Of a stretch of 64,000 nucleotides of DNA, positions 17,622-26,049 are shown one piece after another. The notes under the pieces were generated by a model. It was not told the origin of the DNA, ran no database searches, and was given only the letters and a program-made list of their open reading frames with translations. The stretch's first letter is position 1, and each line of letters begins with the position of its first letter. The position numbers and the translations under genes are program-made. The DNA is from Maridesulfovibrio sp. (GTDB lineage Bacteria; Desulfobacterota; Desulfovibrionia; Desulfovibrionales; Desulfovibrionaceae): the NCBI RefSeq assembly GCF_963677005.1, contig NZ_OY781616.1:2985001-3049000 (forward strand), written 5' to 3'.

Positions 17622-17744
17622 AGTTTGGAGCCTATAACCACCAAGAAGACAGTATGCAACCTAAAAAAGTTCTCCGCCCCCCCTTGAAAAGGGCAGAACG
17701 GCATGGAGCCGAACAGTAAATGTCATTTTTAACCTGTTCAAGAA

Positions 17745-18038
17745 TCAGGAAGAAATACATTTTTTCAAGGCTGTCAATTTTTCATGTAAAATTTTTATTT
17801 CCGCCCCGCCGCGGGCAGCCAGTTCCAGGTCCTTGGCCTTTGCTGTCACCTCCGGCAACCCGAAAGTTCTGGCCGAACCGGCAATCGCGTGCGCCTTTGT
17901 GTAGAAAGCCTCCAGATCCGCCTCGGTTCCGGAAACTTCATAAACACCCAGACACCCTTCTATCTCAACCACCCTGCCTTCCAGCGCAGCAGCGTAGCGC
18001 CTTGCTATTTCCGCAATTTTATCTTCCAGACCGGCCAT
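17745..18038 (-). CDS. Histidine phosphotransfer (Hpt) domain protein
   Basis: The 97-residue stand-alone Hpt protein should form a four-helix bundle that relays phosphate between kinases and response regulators. The phosphorylatable histidine is in AHAIAGSARTFGLPE. AAGGAG lies 5 bases before the ATG at 18036-18038, which sets the start; a longer reading begins 11 codons upstream without support. No kinase or receiver is adjacent, so its partners are unknown. Confidence 0.8.
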   Translation of the reverse strand: MAGLEDKIAEIARRYAAALEGRVVEIEGCLGVYEVSGTEADLEAFYTKAHAIAGSARTFGLPEVTAKAKDLELAARGGAEIKILHEKLTALKKCISS

Positions 18039-18077
18039 GGCAACTCCTTGATCCGGCATACCGAAGCCCAAAACAGA

Positions 18078-18116
18078 TATGCCCGCATTGATTCAATGCG
18101 GGCATAATACTTTTTT
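18078..18116. terminator. Hairpin terminator between the permease and Hpt genes
   Basis: A 14-bp inverted repeat (TATGCCCGCATTGA and its partner) sits just after the minus-strand permease stop. The better T run (ACTTTTTT) follows on the plus strand and a weaker TCTGTTTT on the minus strand. It most likely ends the permease transcript and may work in both directions. Confidence 0.6.
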
Positions 18117-18135
18117 CCTGTTTCATGCAAGCGGA

Positions 18136-19461
18136 TCAGCGCCTTGAACTGTTCATCAAGGCCACCCCGGCTGCCAGTATCAGCAGAAATATTATCAGAA
18201 AATGGGCGAACATGTCCTTATGCACCGCCCCCCAGATGATGTATATCGAACCGGCCCCGGCCATAACCGGGCAGGCAAAGCGGCTGAGCGCTCCGAGATC
18301 GTCAAAAGTCCTCATCACCCAGATGTAAATGGAAATGTAAATCACATACAGAAAAGCAATGGGCAATTCCGAGATGTCCATGAACTGCCCCCACCAGCCG
18401 TGGAAGTTGCCGTACCAGACCATCAGCCAGAATGCGGAAAGGAAATATCCGACAATGGCCGAATGCGCCGTGCTGTTTGTGCTGGGGTTGATCTGCCTGA
18501 AAATGTCCGGCCGCGGCCCCATGTTGCGCGAGGCAATGGAAAACATGCCGCGAGCTGAACCCATGATAAGCCCGTTCAGGGTGCCCAGACAGGATATGAT
18601 GACGAAAACGGTCAGCAGGGTTCCTCCCACGGAGCCGAAAATCATCTCGATAACCCTTACCGGAGCGGCATCACCCTCCGCTAGAACCTGATCGTTGGTC
18701 AGCACGCCGGAGATACCCATGTAATAGACCATGTAAAAAGTCATAACCGCGATTGTACCGACTACCAACGCTTTCGGGAGCGTGCGTTTGGCATCCTTCA
18801 ACTCCGCGTTGATGACCGTGGCTATAATCCAGCCCTCGTATGCGAAAGCGGTCGAAAGCGTGGCCACGGCCAGCCCCCCGCCGCTGCCGGAAACAACCTT
18901 GGCGGCATCCATGAAATTCTGCATGGTCTGGCCGCTGGAAAGCCCGGCAATACCGCCCACAACAGCCACCAGAGCCAGCGGAATGAGTTTTATGACCGTG
19001 GAAGCCACCTGCCATTTACCGGCCAGAACCGGAGAATAGTAGTTCAGCAGGAAAAATCCGGTCATATATATGAATGAAATTACCCAGACGCTGTCTTTAA
19101 GACCGATAAGCCCGGCGGTATAGTTGGCGGAAACCCAGGCCAGAACAGCCACCAGAGTCGGATAGTAGATAAAGGTAAGGAACCAGGCCACCATGTAGCC
19201 CGCCTTTCTCCCGTAAGCCTCTTCAAAGTAGTCCACAACGCCGTTGACCCTCTCGATGCGCGTGGCAATTTTTGAAAAGACGTACGCCGTGACCACCATG
19301 ATGGCTCCACCTATGAGCCATGCGGTCAGGGCTGTCGGCAGGTCGCCACCGGCGGCCTTCAGCACGTCATCGGCCTTGAAGAAGACCCCCGAACCGATAA
19401 CAATTCCCACAACCATTGCAGTTGCAGTCCAGAAACCGTATTTTTTCTGTAATTTTTCCAT
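18136..19461 (-). CDS. APC-superfamily amino-acid permease
   Basis: The 441-residue membrane protein has about 12 predicted helices. Its first helix carries the substrate-binding unwound motif VVGIVIGSGVFFK, typical of L-type (LAT/SteT-like) amino-acid transporters. The region FAYEGWIIATVINAELKD is also characteristic of the family. The ATG at 19459-19461 is preferred because AAGGG lies about 12 bases upstream; an in-frame TTG ten codons earlier has none. Substrate cannot be read from the sequence. Confidence 0.82.
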   Translation of the reverse strand: MEKLQKKYGFWTATAMVVGIVIGSGVFFKADDVLKAAGGDLPTALTAWLIGGAIMVVTAYVFSKIATRIERVNGVVDYFEEAYGRKAGYMVAWFLTFIYYPTLVAVLAWVSANYTAGLIGLKDSVWVISFIYMTGFFLLNYYSPVLAGKWQVASTVIKLIPLALVAVVGGIAGLSSGQTMQNFMDAAKVVSGSGGGLAVATLSTAFAYEGWIIATVINAELKDAKRTLPKALVVGTIAVMTFYMVYYMGISGVLTNDQVLAEGDAAPVRVIEMIFGSVGGTLLTVFVIISCLGTLNGLIMGSARGMFSIASRNMGPRPDIFRQINPSTNSTAHSAIVGYFLSAFWLMVWYGNFHGWWGQFMDISELPIAFLYVIYISIYIWVMRTFDDLGALSRFACPVMAGAGSIYIIWGAVHKDMFAHFLIIFLLILAAGVALMNSSRR

Positions 19462-19781
19462 CCCGGAACACACCCTTGTTACATTGCGCAAAACATTCCC
19501 AACCCCGATCCCTTAAATTGGCGCAGAGAACGAGGAAAACATATTACGGGAACTGCCCATACCGTATTGTAACGCATGCGGGAGCAGGAAATCAGGCCAG
19601 CCCTGCAGGAAAGATACAGAAAGATCAAAACCGGATATTATACTCCGACATAGCGCACAAACAGATTTACTTGCGCGGTTAAGCAGGTTCTGTCCAGAAT
19701 TTTTTTGCTAATTTTGCTCAAACAGAAAATTTTATGTGCCTTTTTTCATTAATTCCGCATGGAATGCCTTTTTGGAAATAT

Positions 19782-19860
19782 TTGTTGCGCTTCGCGCTTT
19801 TAATTAAAGAATTTGTCTCCGACGGCCAAAGGGGATAATCCCCTTTGGAATCCCTAATTG
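19782..19860 (+). repeat. Dispersed intergenic palindromic repeat, copy B
   Basis: The order is TTGTTGCGCTTCGCGCTTTT, a short AT spacer, GTCTCCGACGG, then the stem CCAAAGGGGATAATCCCCTTTGG and AATCCCTAATTG. It faces copy C in inverted orientation 123 bases away in the same spacer. Confidence 0.75.
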
Positions 19861-19983
19861 TATAATTTAGTTATTTTATTAAATAGGTCGTATGTTCAGA
19901 TGGTTGTGGAGCCAAGACGATATTTCTTATGATATTTAAAAAGGGTTAATTTCTTTCTGCTGTAAGAATTCTCTAAAATAACA
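19861..19983. other. Spacer between inverted repeat copies B and C
   Basis: This 123-base AT-rich stretch is bounded by two oppositely oriented copies of the same repeat. I see no gene or clear signal in it. The remaining part of the 598-base gap (19462-19781) is also AT-rich and should include the promoter of the permease gene on the minus strand. Confidence 0.4.
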
Positions 19984-20058
19984 TGGGATTCCAAAGGGTC
20001 GCGGACCCTTTGGCCGTCGGAGACGAAATCAAATGACCAAAAGCGCGAAGCGCAACAT
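19984..20058 (-). repeat. Dispersed intergenic palindromic repeat, copy C
   Basis: Read on the minus strand it matches copy B: TTGCGCTTCGCGCTTTT, GTCTCCGACGG, then a stem CCAAAGGGTCCGCGACCCTTTGG and AATCCCATG. The stem differs from copy B at both partners of its inner pair (GGGT/ACCC against GGGG/CCCC), so pairing is preserved. It begins one base after the stop of the TPR protein gene. Confidence 0.75.
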
Positions 20059-20059
20059 A

Positions 20060-21775
20060 TCAAGGAATCATTTCAAGATTGCGCCTGGCAGCTTCATTGT
20101 GGGGGTCTGCGGCCAGGGCTCTGTGCAGCCACTCTTTTGCGGCCGGGAGGTCTCCGCGCATATAGTAAAGCAGCCCCATATTGACCATTGTGTTGGCATT
20201 GTTCGGGTCCAGTTGAAGGGCTTTCCTGTAATCCGCGAGCGCGAGGTCAAAGCGGCCCTGCTTGTGATAGCCTATCCCCCTGTTGGAATAGGCTGCGGCG
20301 TATTCGGGATTTACGGAAAGAGCCCGGCCGTAAAGCTCCATGGCACCGTCAACATCGCCCTGCCGGGAAAGAATGTTCGCGAGATTGGTCATGGCCTTGT
20401 AGTGGGACGGGTCGGCCTTGATTGCAGCCCGGTAGTATCCTGCGGCTTTGGGGTATTCCTTTTTGCGTTCCAGCAGGTTGGCGTAGTTGTAGTTCATGTG
20501 GTGGTTGTTTTCTGTGACATCCAGAGCCCGGAGATAGAGTGTTTCACTGTTTTTCCAGTACCCGGCCTGCACATACGCTCCGGCTAGCAGCAGGATAACG
20601 ATCACCCCCCCTGCCCCGACAGCAGCCTTGCCGGGCAGACGCCCCTCACGCACCAGCGCGGCAACTCCGAAGGCCAGAACCATGTACAACCCCATGAACG
20701 GAATATAGGCATAGCGATCCGCCATGGCCTGATCCCCTACCTGCACCAGCCCGATAACCGGTACAAGGGTGCCGAGATACCATAGCCAGCCAACGACAGC
20801 TGCGGGAAATTTTCTGTATATCCGCAGACACGCAGCAGTAACAACAACAATAAACAACAAGGCCAGCAACGGCTTCCAGAGCGGAATTTCCTGCGGATAG
20901 GGATAGAAAACCGCAAGGTTTGCCGGGACGAACAGTTCCCGCAGATAGGCTACCCAGGAAACAAGGGCATTGGAAAGACGCAAAGAGAGCGGAAATGAAG
21001 CTGTGGACTGCATTGCTCCCCCACCCTCCTGAGCCAGCAGGGTGAGGACGGAAGAAAGAACGGAAAGAGCCAGCAGGGGAAGCTTTTCCAGAACAAGACC
21101 GGCCAGTTGCGGCAGAACCTTCCTGCCGGAAACCACCCTGCCAAGGGGCCATATATCAAGCAGGAAAAGGGCGGCCGGCAGGGTAACGGCCATGGGCTTG
21201 GCAAGAATGGCCATGCCGGTGAAAAAAAAGGTCAGCCCGTAGTTGGCAGGGCTGCGGTCACGGGCATAGGCAAGCCAGCCGTGCATGGCAGACAGCCAGA
21301 AGAAGGTGGAAAGCACGTCCTTGCGTTCCGCCACCCAGGCGACAGATTCTACGTGCACCGGATGAACGGCGAAAAAGGCGGCAGCAAAAAACGAGGGCAG
21401 CAGTCCGCCGCAGCGTAAATCCGCAGTTGACTTGAGCAGAAAAAAGAAAAGCAGCAGGACATTGCACAGGTGGAAAAAGACATTGACCAGATGACGGGCG
21501 CCCGGAGAATCCCCGAAAAGAGAGGTATCCAGCATGTGGGATATGATGGTCAGGGGATGATAGTTGGAAAGCTGAAAGGTGCTGAAAGCCCAGCCGATGT
21601 TGTCTGCGGAGAGTCCCTGCATGACCCGGGCGTTATTACTTACATAGCTGGTATCGTCATAGGTGACCAGTTCAAAACCGCCGCAACGTCCGTAAACGAC
21701 AATGACCATTATTGAAAGCAGGGCTGCTGAAAGCAGTATTTTTTTTATATCCGGTCCGGCCTTTACAGCACTCAT
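20060..21775 (-). CDS. Polytopic membrane protein with C-terminal TPR repeats (TMTC-like)
   Basis: The N-terminal two thirds form about 10 membrane helices. A conserved loop (YDDTSYVSNNARV; HPVHVESVAWVAERKDVLS) is shared with TMTC/O-mannosyltransferase-like proteins of the GT-C fold. The C-terminus has four or five tetratricopeptide repeats (NHHMNYNYANLL, HYKAMTNLANIL, YAAAYSNRGIGY, NANTMVNMGLLYY). It may transfer or sense sugars at the membrane, but the activity is unproven. I use the ATG at 21775, preceded by AGGCGG; an ATG at 21817 has no visible ribosome-binding site. The SAM hydrolase gene ends upstream of it on the same strand. Confidence 0.7.
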   Translation of the reverse strand: MSAVKAGPDIKKILLSAALLSIMVIVVYGRCGGFELVTYDDTSYVSNNARVMQGLSADNIGWAFSTFQLSNYHPLTIISHMLDTSLFGDSPGARHLVNVFFHLCNVLLLFFFLLKSTADLRCGGLLPSFFAAAFFAVHPVHVESVAWVAERKDVLSTFFWLSAMHGWLAYARDRSPANYGLTFFFTGMAILAKPMAVTLPAALFLLDIWPLGRVVSGRKVLPQLAGLVLEKLPLLALSVLSSVLTLLAQEGGGAMQSTASFPLSLRLSNALVSWVAYLRELFVPANLAVFYPYPQEIPLWKPLLALLFIVVVTAACLRIYRKFPAAVVGWLWYLGTLVPVIGLVQVGDQAMADRYAYIPFMGLYMVLAFGVAALVREGRLPGKAAVGAGGVIVILLLAGAYVQAGYWKNSETLYLRALDVTENNHHMNYNYANLLERKKEYPKAAGYYRAAIKADPSHYKAMTNLANILSRQGDVDGAMELYGRALSVNPEYAAAYSNRGIGYHKQGRFDLALADYRKALQLDPNNANTMVNMGLLYYMRGDLPAAKEWLHRALAADPHNEAARRNLEMIP

Positions 21776-21843
21776 GGTTTCCGCCTGTTGTGGTTGATTT
21801 GAATATTTCTTTCGCATAACGTGGTCGATATCGGCAGGTATTC

Positions 21844-22665
21844 TTACAGGAAAACAGGCTTACGTCCGTTCCACTCCAGAAAAAGGGTGTCTCCCGGTTC
21901 AAGGCCGATCATTTCGGAAGCAGCACCTCGGTTGACTGCAAGTTCATAGTAACCCTGACTCCCGGCAATCAGTCCCATTACTCCGCTCTCCAGTTCGGCA
22001 TAGCAGGAAACCCTGCGTATGCAGCAGCTGTCGTTACCGGAAAGAAGCAGATCCGGCGATATGGACATACGTTCCGGAAGGTTCTGACTATCCGGGATAT
22101 TCAGCACGAGATTGCCGAACCGGTCCTTGTGCAGCACGGTTGCCAGCACGCCGTCAGTTCGCCAGTGCGGTCTGTTCATACCGGTCCTGACCATGTCGCG
22201 CAGGGGCAGCTTCGGCCCCAGTTCCTCCAGCGAAACGCCGCCGACAATCTCTGCTGCAATCGGCGCGAAAATGTCCCGACCGTGAAAAGTGGCCGAACTG
22301 TGCATTCTGGCCGCAGCTTCGCTGAGATCGGTCAGGATGGCGGTCCCGCGGAATTTATCCTCGGCCAGTTCAAGAACCCCGTTATCCGGTGCCAGTACCG
22401 TCCTGCCGCCGAACTCCGCCCCGATGATGCGGCGTCCACTGCCCACACCGGGATCGACAACAACTATAAAAACAGTGTCGCCGGGAAAATGTTCCATGGC
22501 GGCAGCCAGAAAAAAAGCGGCCTGGGAAATACAGAACGGCTCCACTCCGTGGCTGACGTCAATAACAGGGGACTCGGGTGCACGCGCAGCCAGCACCCCT
22601 TTCATCTGCCCCACGTAGGGGTCATCCAAGCCGAAGTCCGTAAGTAACGCAATTGGTCTGCCCAT
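21844..22665 (-). CDS. S-adenosyl-L-methionine hydrolase (adenosine-forming), DUF62 family
   Basis: The 273-residue protein opens with IALLTDFGLDDPYVGQMKGV and contains VDPGVGS and LAPDNGVL, the signature of the family once called DUF62. Relatives hydrolyse SAM to adenosine and methionine, and halogenating fluorinase/chlorinase enzymes are distant relatives. The catalytic Asp and the Asp/Arg/His trio of hydrolases appear compatible with hydrolysis (TDFG, RDIFAPIA). It is immediately upstream of the TPR membrane protein gene. Confidence 0.85.
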   Translation of the reverse strand: MGRPIALLTDFGLDDPYVGQMKGVLAARAPESPVIDVSHGVEPFCISQAAFFLAAAMEHFPGDTVFIVVVDPGVGSGRRIIGAEFGGRTVLAPDNGVLELAEDKFRGTAILTDLSEAAARMHSSATFHGRDIFAPIAAEIVGGVSLEELGPKLPLRDMVRTGMNRPHWRTDGVLATVLHKDRFGNLVLNIPDSQNLPERMSISPDLLLSGNDSCCIRRVSCYAELESGVMGLIAGSQGYYELAVNRGAASEMIGLEPGDTLFLEWNGRKPVFL

Positions 22666-22994
22666 CTGCCTGCCTCTGTACGGAAAACATTTTCCGAATA
22701 CATTGGAAGTTTATTCGATTATTTCCGGAGCCATGATAACCGCAGAAAAATAATGCCGAAACGCCTGAATCCGAATAACTGACCGCGCCATGATAACCAT
22801 CTTCCCCGGCCCAGTACAGCCCCTTTGAAATCCGGAACGGTTTAAATGTGTTGGTTTATAACCAGACGGCAACTGCCGATCCAACTGTCAGTCAGCACAC
22901 ATTCTCCTTTGTGCGGAGCAATTTTTTACTGTATCAATGAAAAGTCAATGATGATACGGCCCGGATTGCCGTTTCGGCCCGTCAATGAAGACTT

Positions 22995-23080
22995 GGAAGC
23001 CGCAAGGAAAGATGGTAAGCGAAGCTTGCCGCAAAGCCGCAAACAGCACGGAAGGGCGAATACAGAGCCTCCGTGGCTGT
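22995..23080 (+). ncRNA. Candidate structured 5' leader upstream of argS
   Basis: Two stable hairpins sit side by side before argS. The first is GGTAAGC-GAA-GCTTGCC (23014-23030), followed by GCAAAGCC. The second is ACAGC.ACGGA.GG pairing with CC.TCCGT.GCTGT (23043-23080). The layout and the CGCAAAGCC segment resemble the GEMM-I (cyclic-di-GMP) aptamer, but the usual GGGCAAACC strand reads AGGAAAG and the receptor helix is not recognisable. A structured leader is well supported; ligand identity is speculative. Confidence 0.35.
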
Positions 23081-23114
23081 CTTTCATAATTCCACAAGGA
23101 GATTTCAATCCGCA

Positions 23115-24758
23115 ATGAAAGCTAAACAACATCTTGAAAAAGTACTCGGTTCCATTCTTGAATCCAAGGGATGGGAATGGCCTGAAAAGGCTGTGATCGA
23201 ACCGCCTAAAGATAATAAATTCGGTGATATGTCTGCAAATATAGCCATGATGCTTTCCAAGCAGGCCAAAATGAATCCGCGAGCAATCGCCGAAGAAATA
23301 AAGAACGGACTCGAAGGCGACAAATATATAGAGAAAACAGACATCGCCGGCCCTGGATTCCTGAATTTCACATTTTCCGAATCATTCTGGCAGGATATAA
23401 TTTCCGATGTTCTTGAAAAAGGTGCGGACTACGGCCGCAGCGAAATCGGAAAGGGTACCAGAATACAGGTGGAATACGTTTCCGCCAACCCCACCGGCCC
23501 CCTGCACATCGGCCACGGACGCGGTGCCGCCATCGGCGACTGTCTGGTCCGCATACTGGACTTCACCGGTTTCGATGTTGAGGCTGAATACTACGTCAAC
23601 GATGCCGGACGCCAGATGCTCATTCTCGGCAACTCCATCTGGGTCCGCCTCCAGCAGTCTCAGGGACGCGATATTCCCGACCCCGAAGATTTCTACAAGG
23701 GTGATTACATAAAGGACATCGCAGCCGAAGTCCTTGAACTGAATCCCACCATCCTTGATATGACGGAAGAGGAATCCGTGGCTATCTGCCGTGAATACGG
23801 CATGAACCAGATTCTTGAAGGCATCAAGAAAGACCTCGCCGCATTTGATGTGCGCCACGATGTATGGTTCTCGGAAAAAAGTCTTGTTTCCGCCGGAAAA
23901 GTGGAAGAAACCTTTGCCGACCTCAAAAAACGCGGCATGGCTTACGAAAAGGACGGAGCCCTCTGGTTCCGGTCCACGGATCTTGGCGACGACAAGGACC
24001 GCGTCCTGCGCAAATCAAACGGCGATCTGACCTATTTCGCATCGGACATCGCCTACCATGACGACAAGTATAAACGCGGTTTTGACGTGGTCGTGGACAT
24101 CTGGGGTGCTGACCATCACGGTTATATTCCCCGCATGCAGGCTGCAGTGGAGGCCCTCGGCAAAAAGGGACAGCTTGATGTAATTCTCGTCCAGCTGGTC
24201 AACCTGCTGCGCGGCGGCGAACAGATTGCCATGTCCACCCGCGCTGGTAAATTCGAAACACTTGAAGACGTGGTAAATGAAGTAGGCCGCGATGCTTCCC
24301 GGTTCATGTTCCTGTCCCGCAAGAGCGACAGTCATCTGGATTTCGACCTTGATCTGGTCAAACAGAAGACCATGGACAACCCGGTCTATTACGTACAGTA
24401 CGCCCATGCGCGCATCTGCTCGATTATCCGCAAGGCCGCCGAGCAGGGTATCAACATTCCCGCTACGGATGCGGCAGCACTGTCCTCCCTGAACAATGCG
24501 GAAGAACTTGCGCTGATGAAACTCATGGACCAGTTTGCCGATGTTGCCGAAAGCGCAGGCAGAAACATGAGCCCGCACGTAATAAGCTTCTATCTGCGGG
24601 ACCTGGCCGGAGCTCTGCACAGATTTTACAGCATGCACCACATCCTCTCCGCCGAAGGCGAGGTTGTGGAAGCAAGGCTCGTGCTGCTGCAGGCCGTGGC
24701 AACAACTCTCGCCAACGGCTTGAAACTGCTCGGGGTATCCGCTCCTGAACGCATGTAA
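23115..24758 (+). CDS. argS: Arginyl-tRNA synthetase
   Basis: The enzyme charges tRNA-Arg. The class I signatures are [18 protein letters not shown] (HIGH) and the KMSKS counterpart AMSTRAGKF. The N-terminal Arg-tRNA synthetase add-on domain and the C-terminal DALR anticodon-binding domain ([11 protein letters not shown]) are visible. The start is ATG 23115, with AAGGAG at 23096-23101, 13 bases before it. The 547-residue product is normal for bacterial ArgS. The upstream 5' region holds two hairpins. Confidence 0.95.
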   Translation: MKAKQHLEKVLGSILESKGWEWPEKAVIEPPKDNKFGDMSANIAMMLSKQAKMNPRAIAEEIKNGLEGDKYIEKTDIAGPGFLNFTFSESFWQDIISDVLEKGADYGRSEIGKGTRIQVEYVSANPTGPLHIGHGRGAAIGDCLVRILDFTGFDVEAEYYVNDAGRQMLILGNSIWVRLQQSQGRDIPDPEDFYKGDYIKDIAAEVLELNPTILDMTEEESVAICREYGMNQILEGIKKDLAAFDVRHDVWFSEKSLVSAGKVEETFADLKKRGMAYEKDGALWFRSTDLGDDKDRVLRKSNGDLTYFASDIAYHDDKYKRGFDVVVDIWGADHHGYIPRMQAAVEALGKKGQLDVILVQLVNLLRGGEQIAMSTRAGKFETLEDVVNEVGRDASRFMFLSRKSDSHLDFDLDLVKQKTMDNPVYYVQYAHARICSIIRKAAEQGINIPATDAAALSSLNNAEELALMKLMDQFADVAESAGRNMSPHVISFYLRDLAGALHRFYSMHHILSAEGEVVEARLVLLQAVATTLANGLKLLGVSAPERM

Positions 24759-24906
24759 CTGAATTGAAAACAGGCTGCCCTGAACGGCACACGGTAAAAA
24801 ACGGCAGGATTCCCGGTTGAGGCTGATTTTCAGCAGAGACCGGGCAGAGCTGTCGTCTCCGCCGTGATTAGAACCGTTCGGGTCAGCCGCTAAATCGGAG
24901 ATCGTG

Positions 24907-25641
24907 ATGGCTGCTTCCACAGGAAAAAAGAAGACCGCAAACAATCAGGAAAAAACATACACATTCACCTTCACGGTACCGGAAATGATCGGTCTGTGTG
25001 CCGGTAGTGTGGCGGCTCTGTGCGCATTCTTTATCCTGGGCATACTGCTCGGCCGCGGCTACCAGCCGGAGAACGATGTGCCGGAACTGGCCATGATGAT
25101 GCCCGGCCAGTCGGCCAACAGCTCCGGAGAAATAAAGGGCGGTGTGCTGAAGCCCGAGGAATTGAGCTATATCGATCAGCTCAAGAAAAAGCCTGAATCT
25201 GCTGTCCGCCAGGAACCGGCAGAAGAAAAGCAAAGCGCAACCCCCAAGGCTGCCGCAGCAAAACCTGCGGACAAGCCGGCCCCCAAAGCCGAAGCTCCTG
25301 CCCAGCCCGCCGCTGTTGCGCAGACTCCCCCTGCCGCACAGGCACAGCCGGAACCTCCGGTTGAAATGGACAATCCGCAGGCAACCACCCTGCCGACCTA
25401 CAATTATATCTATCAGGCAGCCTCTTTCGGAGACGAGATAAGGGCCAGAGATTTCAGCGACAAACTGATAGCAAACGGACTTGACGCCTATGTTGAACCG
25501 GGAAAAAGCGGCACCAGAACATGGTACCGTGTTTTCGTCCGCCATACCGGAACACCGGAATCAACGGACGCCATGAAAAGTGTGCTTCGCAAGTTCGGGA
25601 TCAAAAAACCTCTGCTGAAAAGCAAGGTGGCGGCGTCCTGA
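24907..25641 (+). CDS. SPOR-domain membrane protein
   Basis: The 244-residue protein has a short cytoplasmic segment, one membrane helix (LCAGSVAALCAFFILGILL), a long Ala/Pro/Lys-rich periplasmic linker and a C-terminal SPOR domain (YIYQAASFGDEIRARDFSDKL ... WYRVFVRH). SPOR domains bind denuded peptidoglycan at the division site. The start ATG 24907 has GGAG six bases upstream and displaces a GTG three bases earlier. It follows argS by 148 bases, probably in the same transcript. Confidence 0.85.
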   Translation: MAASTGKKKTANNQEKTYTFTFTVPEMIGLCAGSVAALCAFFILGILLGRGYQPENDVPELAMMMPGQSANSSGEIKGGVLKPEELSYIDQLKKKPESAVRQEPAEEKQSATPKAAAAKPADKPAPKAEAPAQPAAVAQTPPAAQAQPEPPVEMDNPQATTLPTYNYIYQAASFGDEIRARDFSDKLIANGLDAYVEPGKSGTRTWYRVFVRHTGTPESTDAMKSVLRKFGIKKPLLKSKVAAS

Positions 25642-26049
25642 CCGGATGTCGTCGCGCTAGACTACCCACATTTGCTGTGGCTATTTCCGAAAGCTCCCCA
25701 CGCTTTGTGTTAGAGTTACAGCTTTCAAAACAACTCCTATAAACTAATAAGGATTCCAAAGGGGATTATCCCCTTTGGCTGCCAGAGGCGAAATTAAATT
25801 ATCAAAAGCGCGAAGCGCATCAAAAAAAGCCCCACCGATCCCTGTTAAACCGATTTGTATCATTCTGTTACCGACTGATGTCTAACTCATTATTTTTTGC
25901 ATCCGCTGCTGCCTCCGCATACGTGCAGCCCAATAATACTCTTGCTCAATTTTGCTGATTCGTGCTTAAATCCTTCCGCATGGATTCAACCTGACTGCAA
26001 TCCGAAATAGCAAAAACAACCGGTACCCGCTGCCAAAAGGAGAATGTAG
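25642..26049. other. Intergenic region between the SPOR gene and the CadB-type gene
   Basis: This 408-base spacer contains repeat copy D (25748-25829). The remaining sequence is AT-rich without an obvious gene. It should carry the promoter of the transporter gene, whose AAAGGAG lies just before its ATG. Confidence 0.5.
25748..25829 (-). repeat. Dispersed intergenic palindromic repeat, copy D
   Basis: Read on the minus strand: GATGCGCTTCGCGCTTTTGAT, an AT spacer, TTTCGCCTCTGGCAGCC, then CCAAAGGGGATAATCCCCTTTGG and AATCCTTAT. It lies downstream of the SPOR gene but in the opposite orientation. Confidence 0.75.
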
